NCBI GenBank assembly: GCA_031279015.1
Contig: JAITJI010000076.1
Location: forward strand, 1 to 41,588
Direction: 5' to 3'
From: Spirochaetaceae bacterium
Lineage (GTDB): Bacteria > Spirochaetota > Spirochaetia > Treponematales > Breznakiellaceae
DNA: 41,588 nucleotides
The position numbers were made by a program, and so were the translations under genes. The notes under the pieces are model-generated. The model did no database searches. It was not told where the DNA came from and saw nothing but the letters and a program-made list of their open reading frames with translations. Of the stretch, positions 31,929-39,434 are shown piece by piece (position 1 is the first letter of the stretch; each line of letters begins with the position of its first letter).

Positions 31929-32092
31929 AAAAAACGAACCATAAGCCTGCCGTCCGTCCGTCTTGAGGTCCGGATTTCTTTCCGGTATCCTGGAACCATG
32001 TGTCCTTTCCAACCCCCCTGCGGCGAATCTTCCGGAGCTTCCCTGCATCAGCCTGCCGGCGTGGAATTCCGATTTCCGGTGAAAAGGCGCCC

Positions 32093-33478
32093 GTGAAGTC
32101 CCGGCATCTCTTCAACGATAGGCAGTTTTACCGGAGTCTCTTTACCATGGCAATCCCCATCATGCTGCAGAATCTGGTCAATGCCTTTGTAAACATGGTG
32201 GATACGGTAATGATAGGCCGGCTGGGCACCGTGGAAATTGCCGCGGTGGGTCTGGGGAATCAGTTTTTCTTTTTGTACAACATGATCCTCTTCGGCATCA
32301 GTTCCGGCGGGGCGATTTTTACGGCCCAGTTTTGGGGTAGACAGGATATTCCGGGGATTCGGAAAAACATGGGCCTCTGCCTTATCCTGACCCTGGGGAC
32401 GGGAGTCTTCTTTACCCTGGCCTCCCTGCTGTTTTCCCGGGAGATCATGGGGATCTATTCAAAGGATCCCGCGGTTATCAGCGCGGGGACGGTGTACCTC
32501 CGGACCCTGTCTCCTTCCTATATCCCCTATGCCCTCAGCTTTGTGTTTATCCTCACCCTCCGTTCAACAGAAAAGGTCCGGCTTGCCATGGAGGCCTCGG
32601 TTATTGCTCTGTCCATAAACATGATCCTCAACTATGTGTTTATCTTCGGATTGGGTTCTGTTCCGGCCATGGGCGTGCAGGGGGCCGCTGCCGCCACGGT
32701 GATAGCCCGGTTGGCGGAGATGATCATCCTGATCTCCGTAAGCTATGGCCGGAGCTACGTTCTGGCCGGGAGCATCCGGGATTTTTTGGGTTTCAACCGC
32801 CCCTTTGCGCGGCAGTTTTTCCGTATCACCACGCCGGTTGTTTGCAATGAACTCCTCTGGTCTCTGGGGGTGACGGTTCAGAATATTATCATGGCCCGGA
32901 CCCATACGGATGCCATCGCCGCCTTTAACATCACCAATACCGTTTCCCAGTTGACCTTTGTTGTCTTTATCGGACTGGGAAACGGCGCTGCGGTACTGGT
33001 GGGCAACAGGATAGGAGCGGGGGCCGAAGATACCGCCCGGATCTACGCGTCCCGGCTCACCCGGTTTTCGGTCCTGGTTGCGGTGGCCGTTGGCCTGATT
33101 TTCCTGTCCCTCTCCCCATTGATACCCCTGCTGTTCAACGTTAACCCCAATGTTATCGCCATCACATCCGCCATGTTTATCATTTTAAGCTGCTCCTATC
33201 CCTTCAAAGCCTTTAATATGAGCATGATAGTCGGGGTGTGCAGGGCGGGAGGGGATACAGTTTTCTGCATCTTCTACGATCTGTTTTTTATGTGGTGCTT
33301 CTCTCTGCCCCTGGCCGCCGCCGCGACCTTCTTTTTCCGTGTACCGGTTTGGCTTATCTTTCTCTTTATCATAGCTGAAGAACCCCTCAAGACGATCCTG
33401 GGCTTCAGGAGGCTTAGGACGGGGAAGTGGCTGCACAATGTTGTTTCGGCTGAAAGGGAGCGTCCGGCCCCATCCTGA
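32093..33478 (+). CDS. MATE-family multidrug/sodium antiporter
   Basis: Inner-membrane exporter of 461 aa with about 12 transmembrane segments, using a cation gradient to expel cationic compounds. The first helix region MAIPIMLQNLVNAFVNMVDTVMIGRLG is typical of the NorM/DinF-like family. Two homologous halves follow; the second begins near FFRITTPVVCNELLWSLGVTVQNIIMARTHTDAIAAFNI. GTG 32093 is chosen since AAGG is five bases upstream and the resulting length fits. The open frame extends to a GTG at 32000, but that would add 31 residues of arginine-rich sequence with no family counterpart. The substrate is unknown. The gene ends 15 bp from the convergent HAD phosphatase gene. Confidence 0.9.
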   Translation: MKSRHLFNDRQFYRSLFTMAIPIMLQNLVNAFVNMVDTVMIGRLGTVEIAAVGLGNQFFFLYNMILFGISSGGAIFTAQFWGRQDIPGIRKNMGLCLILTLGTGVFFTLASLLFSREIMGIYSKDPAVISAGTVYLRTLSPSYIPYALSFVFILTLRSTEKVRLAMEASVIALSINMILNYVFIFGLGSVPAMGVQGAAAATVIARLAEMIILISVSYGRSYVLAGSIRDFLGFNRPFARQFFRITTPVVCNELLWSLGVTVQNIIMARTHTDAIAAFNITNTVSQLTFVVFIGLGNGAAVLVGNRIGAGAEDTARIYASRLTRFSVLVAVAVGLIFLSLSPLIPLLFNVNPNVIAITSAMFIILSCSYPFKAFNMSMIVGVCRAGGDTVFCIFYDLFFMWCFSLPLAAAATFFFRVPVWLIFLFIIAEEPLKTILGFRRLRTGKWLHNVVSAERERPAPS

Positions 33479-33493
33479 TCTGACGGGTCCTGT

Positions 33494-34174
33494 TCAGCGG
33501 CCCTGTGCCGGCCCGAAGAGGGGCGCCGCCTCCGCCAGGTTGTCATAACGGCGCCATACGGTACGGAGTACCTCTTCCGGAGGTTCCACCAGGTCCTTCA
33601 CAAAGATAGATCGAATCCCCGCCGCATGAAGGCCCCGCAGTCCCGCAGGGGAATCCTCAAACCCCACACAGCCTGCGGGGTCCCTGCCGAGCCGTTCCGC
33701 CGCCAGAAGGAAGATGTCCGGGGCGGGTTTACCCCGGCGTACCTCGTTGCCGCAGGCCAAAACCGGAAACCGTTCCAGAATGCCCCCCCGCTCCAGTTTC
33801 CAGAGGGCAGCCTCCCGGCTTGATGAGGTGGCCACCCCCAGGGGGATCCCCAGATCTGCCAGGTGGTCCAGCAGGGTGATAAGCCCCGGCCTACAGGGGA
33901 TGCCGTTTTTGTCGGCATCCAGGGCGATAACCCGTTCCCATTCCTGCCGGACATGGTCAAGGGGAAAATCCGGCCCGTAGGCTTCCCGGATAATTGCTAT
34001 GGTGGAAGGTTCGTCCAGACCGACGGTTTTCAACGCTGTTTCCATATCCACCGCCAGACCCATGCTCCGGGCGATCCTCATCCAGGTGAAAACTGCGGGA
34101 CCTTCGGTGTCCAGCATCAAGCCATCCATGTCGAAGATCGCCGCCTCGACAAGAAAGGGTGGTTTATCTGCCAT
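33494..34174 (-). CDS. HAD-superfamily phosphatase / beta-phosphoglucomutase-like
   Basis: 226-aa haloacid-dehalogenase hydrolase with all four motifs: nucleophile Asp15 and general acid Asp17 in IFDMDGLMLDTEG, the threonine/serine motif VATSSSREA, lysine in RRGKPAPDIFLLAAERLG, and the metal motif GFEDSPAGLRGLHAAG. A helical cap of the four-helix type lies between motifs I and II. It is a small sugar-phosphate phosphatase or phosphoglucomutase; the substrate cannot be read from sequence. ATG 34174 is seven bases after the stop of the RpoS-like sigma gene without a good Shine-Dalgarno, so it is probably coupled to it and under the same sigma-54 promoter. Confidence 0.9.
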   Translation of the reverse strand: MADKPPFLVEAAIFDMDGLMLDTEGPAVFTWMRIARSMGLAVDMETALKTVGLDEPSTIAIIREAYGPDFPLDHVRQEWERVIALDADKNGIPCRPGLITLLDHLADLGIPLGVATSSSREAALWKLERGGILERFPVLACGNEVRRGKPAPDIFLLAAERLGRDPAGCVGFEDSPAGLRGLHAAGIRSIFVKDLVEPPEEVLRTVWRRYDNLAEAAPLFGPAQGR

Positions 34175-34181
34175 GGATAAG

Positions 34182-35063
34182 CTACGCTACATAACTTTCC
34201 AGCAGCCGTTTCCGGGAGGGATGCTGCAACCGTTTCAGGGCCTTTTTCTCAATCTGCCGGATCCGTTCCTTGGTCAGATTAAAGTGATCGCCAATCTCCT
34301 TAAGGGACATGGGCACCTTATCCCCAAGACCATAACGGAACCGGATGATGTCCGCTTCTTTTTGGTTGAGGGTGCCCAGTACCATTTCAATGTCGTCGTA
34401 GAGGGTGGTATTCATGGCATCCTGATCCGGTGTGTTGAACCCTTCGTCCTCAATAAAGTCGCCGACGGTAGAAGCGTCCTTATCGATGTTTATGGGACTC
34501 TCCAGGGAAACCAGATCCCGGCTGATGTTGATGATATCCGCCACATGGGCAGGTCCCATGTCCAAAAGCCGGGCGATTTCCTGTATCTCCCCGTCCATAC
34601 TGCGGCCTTCCTGAATCGCCTTCCGGGCTTTTTCTATCTGAACAAGTTCGTTGGCCCTGTTAAGGGGCAGCCGTATCATCCGGGATTTTTCACAGATTGC
34701 CTTGAGGATGGCCTGGCGGATCCACCATACTGCATAGGAGATGAAGTGGTATCCCTTATCCACATCGTAACGTTCTATGGCGTTGATAAGACCGATATTC
34801 CCTTCACTGATCAGGTCCGAAAGGGGCAGTCCCTGGCCCTGGTACTTCTTTGCCACATTAACCACAAACCGCAGGTTTGCACTGACCAGTTTGTTTTTTG
34901 CCGCCTTGTTCCCCGCCGTTGCGGCCCTGGCTATAGTATCTTCTTCTTCCCTGGATAAAAGGGGAATCTTATTTATTTCTTTTAAATACATTGCAAGAAT
35001 ATTCTCATCCCCGGAACTGCTCCGGTCCGTAGTATCAATTTTCCTTACCTTTGTTTCCTTCAT
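34182..35063 (-). CDS. RpoS-like alternative sigma-70 factor
   Basis: 293-aa sigma factor without region 1.1 or the non-conserved insert of housekeeping RpoD, hence a group 2 (RpoS-like) factor. Region 1.2 is NILAMYLKEINKIPLLSREEEDTIARAA; region 2 includes LISEGNIGLINAIERYDVDKGYHFISYAVWWIRQAILKAI; region 3 ends near YDDIEMVLGTLNQKEADIIRFRYGLGD; region 4.2 is MSLKEIGDHFNLTKERIRQIEKKALKRLQHPSRKRLLESY. AGGAG is six bases before ATG 35063. Just upstream lies a perfect sigma-54 promoter, so transcription should depend on RpoN and an enhancer-binding activator, as in the Borrelia rpoS gene. The HAD gene follows in the same unit. Confidence 0.9.
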   Translation of the reverse strand: MKETKVRKIDTTDRSSSGDENILAMYLKEINKIPLLSREEEDTIARAATAGNKAAKNKLVSANLRFVVNVAKKYQGQGLPLSDLISEGNIGLINAIERYDVDKGYHFISYAVWWIRQAILKAICEKSRMIRLPLNRANELVQIEKARKAIQEGRSMDGEIQEIARLLDMGPAHVADIINISRDLVSLESPINIDKDASTVGDFIEDEGFNTPDQDAMNTTLYDDIEMVLGTLNQKEADIIRFRYGLGDKVPMSLKEIGDHFNLTKERIRQIEKKALKRLQHPSRKRLLESYVA

Positions 35064-35097
35064 TAACCACTCCTAAACAAATATTTACTAATAATAT

Positions 35098-35114
35098 AGC
35101 AATAATTGTGCCAA
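35098..35114 (-). promoter_or_regulatory. Sigma-54 (-24/-12) promoter of the RpoS-like gene
   Basis: Minus strand TTGGCAC (35114-35108), five bases, TTGCT (35102-35098): full match to the consensus TGGCAC-N5-TTGCW. The start should fall about 35088, giving a 25-nt leader with AGGAG before ATG 35063. Confidence 0.8.
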
Positions 35115-35212
35115 GTTCCTGGTAAAACAGCACAAATACAAGAAAATCGTTGTTTTGTAAATCCTTATAATACAAGGAATTAACAAACCCCGGTGTAGGG
35201 CTCTTTCTTTTT

Positions 35213-35232
35213 ATAAGCAAAAATAAGCAAAA
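35213..35232. repeat. 10-bp perfect tandem repeat between rpoS-like and groES
   Basis: ATAAGCAAAA twice without a gap. It is about 100 bp upstream of the sigma-54 promoter, one helical turn per unit, the usual place for an activator's binding site. The rest of 35115-35305 is AT-rich with no other feature seen. Confidence 0.6.
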
Positions 35233-35305
35233 GACTTACAAATGAAATCCCCTTTTGGTCCAAAAACAGCCTCCCCGGGATGGCATGCCCTGAGAATGGG
35301 TCTAT

Positions 35306-35335
35306 TTGATACAGATCCCCCGGGAATCCTATAAT
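35306..35335 (+). promoter_or_regulatory. Possible distal groES promoter
   Basis: TTGATA (35306-35311), 18-bp spacer, TATAAT (35330-35335), about 150 bp before groES. It may drive a longer groES transcript; no gene lies between. Confidence 0.4.
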
Positions 35336-35408
35336 ACGGGTCATTACGACTCAAAACGCCGGATTTTCAAATTTCTGCATGTTTGTCCTGAATTACCGAT
35401 AAAATTTC

Positions 35409-35437
35409 TTGACCCTGAAAGTTCTTTTTTGTATATT
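35409..35437 (+). promoter_or_regulatory. groES promoter
   Basis: TTGACC (35409-35414), 17-bp spacer, TATATT (35432-35437), giving a leader of about 40 nt with GGAGG before ATG 35484. No CIRCE inverted repeat is present, so HrcA control is not indicated. Confidence 0.65.
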
Positions 35438-35483
35438 CTATCTATCTCATCTTACAATATCATAAATACAACGGAGGAAGTAT

Positions 35484-35750
35484 ATGAAAGTGAAGCCTTT
35501 GGCCGACAGGGTCATGGTAAAGCTGGAGAAAAATGAGGCGAAAACCGCCGGCGGCATCATCATCCCCGATACTGCTCAGGAAAAGACCCAGGTGGGTACG
35601 GTCATAGCAGTGGGGGATGATAAGGATGTGATCAAGGTACAGACCGGACAGAAGGTAATGTACGATAAGTACGCCGGTACCCAGATCAAGATCGACGGGG
35701 TTGAACACCTTATCCTTAAGATGTCGGATATCATCGCCGTTATCGAATAG
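35484..35750 (+). CDS. groES: Co-chaperonin GroES
   Basis: 88-aa lid of the GroEL folding chamber. The family pattern runs through its length: MKVKPLADRVMVKLEKNEAKTAGGIIIPDTAQEKTQVGTVIAVGD, the mobile loop (KTAGGIIIPD) that contacts GroEL, and YAGTQIKIDGVEHLILKMSDIIAVIE. GGAGG precedes ATG 35484. It stands alone: groEL is not downstream, where instead a strong terminator follows 50 bp on, so GroEL must be encoded elsewhere. It is driven by its own sigma-70-type promoter and shows no heat-shock operator. Confidence 0.97.
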   Translation: MKVKPLADRVMVKLEKNEAKTAGGIIIPDTAQEKTQVGTVIAVGDDKDVIKVQTGQKVMYDKYAGTQIKIDGVEHLILKMSDIIAVIE

Positions 35751-35801
35751 CTGAAGCGGTCCGGATTACGGAACCGGTAGTTATTCCAGGGTATCCCGTG
35801 T

Positions 35802-35829
35802 AAACCCGGCTTATAGGCCGGGTTTTTTT
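35802..35829 (+). terminator. Rho-independent terminator of groES
   Basis: Nine-base stem AAACCCGGC/GCCGGGTTT around TTATAG, running into a T-tract. It is the clearest intrinsic terminator in the window. Confidence 0.9.
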
Positions 35830-35875
35830 ATGGTGAAGTCTCAGTCCCCGCCGGCCCGTCAGATCCGTTAATCCG

Positions 35876-37639
35876 TCAGGGGCCCAGCCGTTCCAACTCC
35901 AGCCGGATCTTCAGGTTTTCCCCGTCCAGGCTTCTGCCGTATTCAAGAGCCCGGCGGCTTTCCTGATCCCGGCCCAGGATGCGGAGGCAGCGGGCTATCC
36001 TCAGTTGAATTTTGGCGGCATCCCGTATGTCCGTGACCCGGGAGCAGGCGATCTCATAGTATTCCAGGGCCGCGGCGGGTGAGTGTTCAGCCTCAAGGAT
36101 GCGGCCGATATTGGCGGGAACCTGCCAGTCCGCGTTTTCTCCGTCAATGTTTCGCAGCAGGGCTTCCCCCGCATCCAGTTTTCCCTCCCGGATATGGCCC
36201 AGGGCCTCATGGAGGGACATCCAGGGGGCCGAAAAACCCTGGTAGCCTGCGGTACGCAGAAGCTGGGCGGTTTCAGCGTATTGCCTTTGCCGGTCAAAGA
36301 AGTATGCCCCCCACTGGTAGAGGGCCTGGTCTTGGGGGTGGCGGCCCAGCAGCAGCCATGTTTCGGGAATGACCCGGTCTACAGGCCATGTTTCCAGCCT
36401 CCGGCGGAGCAGTTCCAGATCAGCCAAACCTGTCTGTTCGGGCAGTCCGGAGCTCTCCAGAAACGCCACTGCCCGCTTGCTGTCCATAAACCGGGTATAG
36501 CCGATGGTTCCCCAAACCTGTCCGGGGTCCTCTTCCAGGAGGCGTTCAAACCAGGCGTTTTTTTTCACCGGATCCGCGGAGCTGACGGCCAGGTTGTAGA
36601 GGCAGCGCAGAAGGATCTCCGGGGGAGTTGCGGAATCCTCCCCGTATTCCCCCGGTACGGCCAGGGCGAACCAGAGGTTCCGGGCCCCCTCTTCCCGACC
36701 GGAAAGCCAGAGGGCATCCGCCTGCCGGGCTATGCTCCGGGGGTCCGGAAACCGGGAAAAAAGTTCCGCCGACTGTTCCAGGGGGCCAAAATCGTAGAAA
36801 AATTCCGCCGCCAGCCGGATGATCCGGGGTGAGACAAAGGCAGAAGCCGCAGAATCCTCCGGCTGCGGGGAATCCCGGGGCTTAAGCAGGGCCCGGATCG
36901 CTGCCCCCGCCTCCCGGATATCTCCCCGGAGCAGGGAGAGGAGCGCTCCATTGGCCGCCAGCGCCGTCCCGCCGGAATTGGCGGTTCCGGCGGATTCTAT
37001 AAACGCCTCAAGCCGTTCCCGAACCCGGGGTATGGCGGCGGCCCGGCCGGGGTCCTCCATGTCTCCTGCAAGGATAAAGACCGCCATGGAGAGGGGGAGC
37101 AGGGAAGGGTCTGAGATGAGGCCGCCGTAATCCCGGGCTGCCTCCGCGGCGGCCCGGAGGGATTCCCCCCGGGTATCCGCCCTGGCGGCGGAGCGGATCA
37201 ACGCCTCGGCGGCAACGGCGGCCAGGGGCTGGGAAAAGGGAAAGTCCGCTGCCTGCCGGAGGGCCGCGCTGCGGTACACCTCCAGGAAACGGTCCCGGTA
37301 AGCGGAGAGGGATGAAAGTTCCGCCGCAAGGGCCCGCCGGCGCTTCAGCACAGAAAGCTGGGCTTCAACCCCCAGGGCTTCCCGCTCAAGACCGTCCAGA
37401 AGGCGGATAAGCCGTTCGGGGTCCGCAGATTCCGGGGAACCCGCGGTCAGCGCCGCTGCCCCATCGTAATCCCGGAGTTTCCGGTAAAAGCTGCTCTCCT
37501 CCAATTCCGCAGGGGAAGAAAAAAAATCCCTCCCGGAAAACCGGACGATACAGACCATGCCCCCTGCCAGAAGGAGGGAAAGAACCATGCCCATGAAACA
37601 GGCGATAACCGGCATTTTTCCCGGCAGGGATCTTCCCAT
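35876..37639 (-). CDS. Membrane-anchored TPR-like repeat protein, unknown function
   Basis: 587-aa protein with one N-terminal transmembrane helix (about 9-33, MPVIACFMGMVLSLLLAGGMVCIVRF) and a long alanine- and leucine-rich helical region. The C-terminal half contains TPR-like units (WMSLHEALGHIREGKLDAGEALLRNIDGE, AAALEYYEIACSRVTDIRDAAKIQLRIARCLRILGRDQESRRALEYGRSLDGEN). It is probably exposed in the periplasm as a protein-binding scaffold. I cannot name it. It lies five bases after the nusB stop, in the operon SurA-like-nusB-TPR, with GGAAG nine bases before ATG 37639. Chaperone and scaffold in one operon hint at envelope biogenesis. ATG at codon 9 is an alternative start. Confidence 0.75.
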   Translation of the reverse strand: MGRSLPGKMPVIACFMGMVLSLLLAGGMVCIVRFSGRDFFSSPAELEESSFYRKLRDYDGAAALTAGSPESADPERLIRLLDGLEREALGVEAQLSVLKRRRALAAELSSLSAYRDRFLEVYRSAALRQAADFPFSQPLAAVAAEALIRSAARADTRGESLRAAAEAARDYGGLISDPSLLPLSMAVFILAGDMEDPGRAAAIPRVRERLEAFIESAGTANSGGTALAANGALLSLLRGDIREAGAAIRALLKPRDSPQPEDSAASAFVSPRIIRLAAEFFYDFGPLEQSAELFSRFPDPRSIARQADALWLSGREEGARNLWFALAVPGEYGEDSATPPEILLRCLYNLAVSSADPVKKNAWFERLLEEDPGQVWGTIGYTRFMDSKRAVAFLESSGLPEQTGLADLELLRRRLETWPVDRVIPETWLLLGRHPQDQALYQWGAYFFDRQRQYAETAQLLRTAGYQGFSAPWMSLHEALGHIREGKLDAGEALLRNIDGENADWQVPANIGRILEAEHSPAAALEYYEIACSRVTDIRDAAKIQLRIARCLRILGRDQESRRALEYGRSLDGENLKIRLELERLGP

Positions 37640-37644
37640 AAAGA

Positions 37645-38154
37645 CTATCTTCCGTTTGACAGGGAACAGTCATGCCGGGGTACATCGGCATTTTTCCCCG
37701 GGACGGCCCCGAGGGTTTTGCGGACACTGTCCAGGACACCGTTCACAAACCGGAAGGAATCGTCGGTACCGAATTCCTTGGAAATGCCTATGGCCTCATC
37801 AATTACGATGGACGGGGGTACGTCGTCTTGATACATGAGGGTGTAGACGCTCATCCGCAGAACCGCCAGATCAACCCGGTTAAGCCGGGAAAAATCCCAG
37901 TTCTTCAGGTGCCGGCGGATCATCTCATCCACGGGACCGATATTTTCGATGGTCCCCACCACGAGGAGCCGGGAGAAATCCGCCGTCTTCCCGTCTAAAC
38001 TGGCCCGCTTTTCCGCTTCCAGCCAGGAGAAGTCCAACAGACCTTCGGGGATGCTTTTTCCCGGCGCCGGAGATTTTTCCGGATGGGTTCCGGCGGCTTC
38101 CCAGGAGTAGAGGGCCTGGAAGGCAAGAATGCGGCCTTTTCTGCGGGATGCCAT
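37645..38154 (-). CDS. nusB: Transcription antitermination factor NusB
   Basis: 169-aa helical RNA-binding protein that with NusE binds boxA in rRNA leaders. Family segments: RRKGRILAFQALYSWEA at the start, IRRHLKNWDFSRLNRVDLAVLRMSVYTLMYQDDVPPSIVIDEAIGISKEFGTDDSFRFVNGVLDSV, the last being the usual NusB ending. An acidic and proline-containing loop near 25-45 and a 20-residue C-terminal tail are longer than in E. coli. ATG 38154 overlaps the stop of the SurA-like gene by one base (TAATG). Confidence 0.95.
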   Translation of the reverse strand: MASRRKGRILAFQALYSWEAAGTHPEKSPAPGKSIPEGLLDFSWLEAEKRASLDGKTADFSRLLVVGTIENIGPVDEMIRRHLKNWDFSRLNRVDLAVLRMSVYTLMYQDDVPPSIVIDEAIGISKEFGTDDSFRFVNGVLDSVRKTLGAVPGKNADVPRHDCSLSNGR

Positions 38155-39197
38155 TACCAGGTCAGATTGTTTTCAAAAATCTGGAAACTGTTCCCCTTCC
38201 GCAGATCGGCGACCAGTTCCTGGGATGCCTGGAGCATGACCCCTTGTTGACGTTCCTGAAGCATCCGGCTGCTGATAAATTCATGCACCGTCATCCGGTT
38301 CCCCGGCTGAATCACATCGTCCAGGGCGAGGTTTTTCATCTCGTAGGTTTCCGTCACCTTGATGATGCTGTAACCCTGGGCGCCCTCCACCAGCCGGGAG
38401 ACCTCGCCCTGTTTCAGGCTAAAAGCGGTGTTCATGAGTTCTTCACCGACCACCTGCTGGGCCTGGAGGTTACGGGGGACATAACCGGCGTCTCCGCCCT
38501 GATACCCTGAACCCGGGGACTGGGATTTGATAACCGCCTCATCGAATTTAGCAGGGTTGGAACCGATTTCCCGGACCAGCCGGTCTGCCAGTTCCTTGGC
38601 CTTGGTCTTGTCTGTAGCGGAGGCCCCGAAGGGCACTTGGATCATGGAGAAACGTACCGTATCGGGCCGTACAAATTCGGCCTTATTCAGGTTATAGAAA
38701 TTCTGAATATCCGCCTCGGTGGGTGTTTTTACCGATTGGATGAGATCCTGTTTTTTTGACATAAGGTACTTCTGCACCAGATACTGCCGGCGGATCTGTT
38801 CCCGAAAGGCCGGGATTTCAAGGGCGTATTCATTTTTGACGGCGGTAGCAAATTCCGCTTCCGTTGGCTGGCGGCCTATGTTTTGGGCCAGAATGGCGCG
38901 GAGCTGCTGCAACTGCTGGTTTATCTCATTTTCCGATACGGAGATCTTGTCCTGTTCCGCCGCCTGAATGGCAAGCCGCTCGTTGATCATTAAATCCAGC
39001 ACCTGCCTCCGTTCCGAGACGTTCAAGGAACGGCGTTCCTGTTTTTCCACTTTTTCCACTTCGGTCCTGAATTGCTTAACCGTGATGGGCTCACTTTTGG
39101 TAAGCCGTACTATGGCGACGGGCTGCAGATCCACCTGGGCCGGCAAAAAACCTGTTAAAAGAACACCAAAGAGCACTACATTAAAAAACCGTTTCAT
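38154..39197 (-). CDS. SurA-like periplasmic peptidyl-prolyl isomerase/chaperone
   Basis: 347-aa exported chaperone. A signal peptide (MKRFFNVVLFGVLLTGFLPAQ) leads to a SurA-N-type helical domain (VSERRQVLDLMINERLAIQAAEQDKISVSENEINQQLQQLRAIL), then a rotamase/PPIC-like domain (TVRFSMIQVPFGAS ... GYQGGDAGYVPRNL ... AFSLKQGEVSRLVEGAQGYSIIKVTE). The isomerase core is recognisable, but activity is not certain. It should assist outer-membrane or flagellar protein folding. ATG 39197 is chosen since AAGGG lies six bases before it; in the in-frame ATG 39203 the same AAGGG would touch the start. It heads the operon with nusB and the TPR protein. Confidence 0.88.
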   Translation of the reverse strand: MKRFFNVVLFGVLLTGFLPAQVDLQPVAIVRLTKSEPITVKQFRTEVEKVEKQERRSLNVSERRQVLDLMINERLAIQAAEQDKISVSENEINQQLQQLRAILAQNIGRQPTEAEFATAVKNEYALEIPAFREQIRRQYLVQKYLMSKKQDLIQSVKTPTEADIQNFYNLNKAEFVRPDTVRFSMIQVPFGASATDKTKAKELADRLVREIGSNPAKFDEAVIKSQSPGSGYQGGDAGYVPRNLQAQQVVGEELMNTAFSLKQGEVSRLVEGAQGYSIIKVTETYEMKNLALDDVIQPGNRMTVHEFISSRMLQERQQGVMLQASQELVADLRKGNSFQIFENNLTW

Positions 39198-39280
39198 ATA
39201 CATCCCTTAAAAAACAAAACCCCGACAGGTTACTTTGATCAACTGAGCTGGTTCCAAAATCGGTTTACGGACGGTGAGTC

Positions 39281-39335
39281 CTACAGGTCTACGATCTGAC
39301 CGATCTGACAAATCTATAATCTGACAGGCCTGTAG
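39281..39335 (-). promoter_or_regulatory. Structured leader of the SurA-like operon with repeated ATCTGAC
   Basis: CTACAGGTC (39281-39289) and GGCCTGTAG (39327-39335) form a 9-bp stem with one G-T pair. Its loop holds two perfect 9-bp tandem copies CGATCTGAC (39292-39309) and a third ATCTGAC at 39319-39325. The rest of 39204-39434 shows the promoter at 39391-39363 and a weak hairpin after alaS. Confidence 0.4.
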
Positions 39336-39362
39336 CCCGGCGTCTTTACTTCATATTAAAAC

Positions 39363-39391
39363 ATTATAAAACATTGTAAAACTTTTGACTA
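39363..39391 (-). promoter_or_regulatory. Promoter of the SurA-like-nusB-TPR operon
   Basis: Minus strand TAGTCA (39391-39386), 17-bp spacer, TATAAT (39368-39363). The leader would be about 160 nt and include the repeats and stem described above. Confidence 0.5.
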
Positions 39392-39434
39392 TTCCACCGG
39401 AGCGTTTCGGTGAAAACAAGCCGCCGGGGAGGCC

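Noticed and set aside
31788-32048. Minus-strand ORF of 86 codons that overlaps the argA start as ATGA.
   Set aside because: Glycine-, arginine- and histidine-rich with no Shine-Dalgarno; it runs across the inverted repeat and the predicted argA promoter, so it is more likely non-coding.
32000-32092. 31-codon upstream extension of the MATE exporter.
   Set aside because: Arginine/proline-rich sequence unlike MATE N-termini, while GTG 32093 has a suitable AAGG and gives the usual length.
35064-35483. Search for a CIRCE (TTAGCACTC-N9-GAGTGCTAA) heat-shock operator before groES.
   Set aside because: No such inverted repeat is present.
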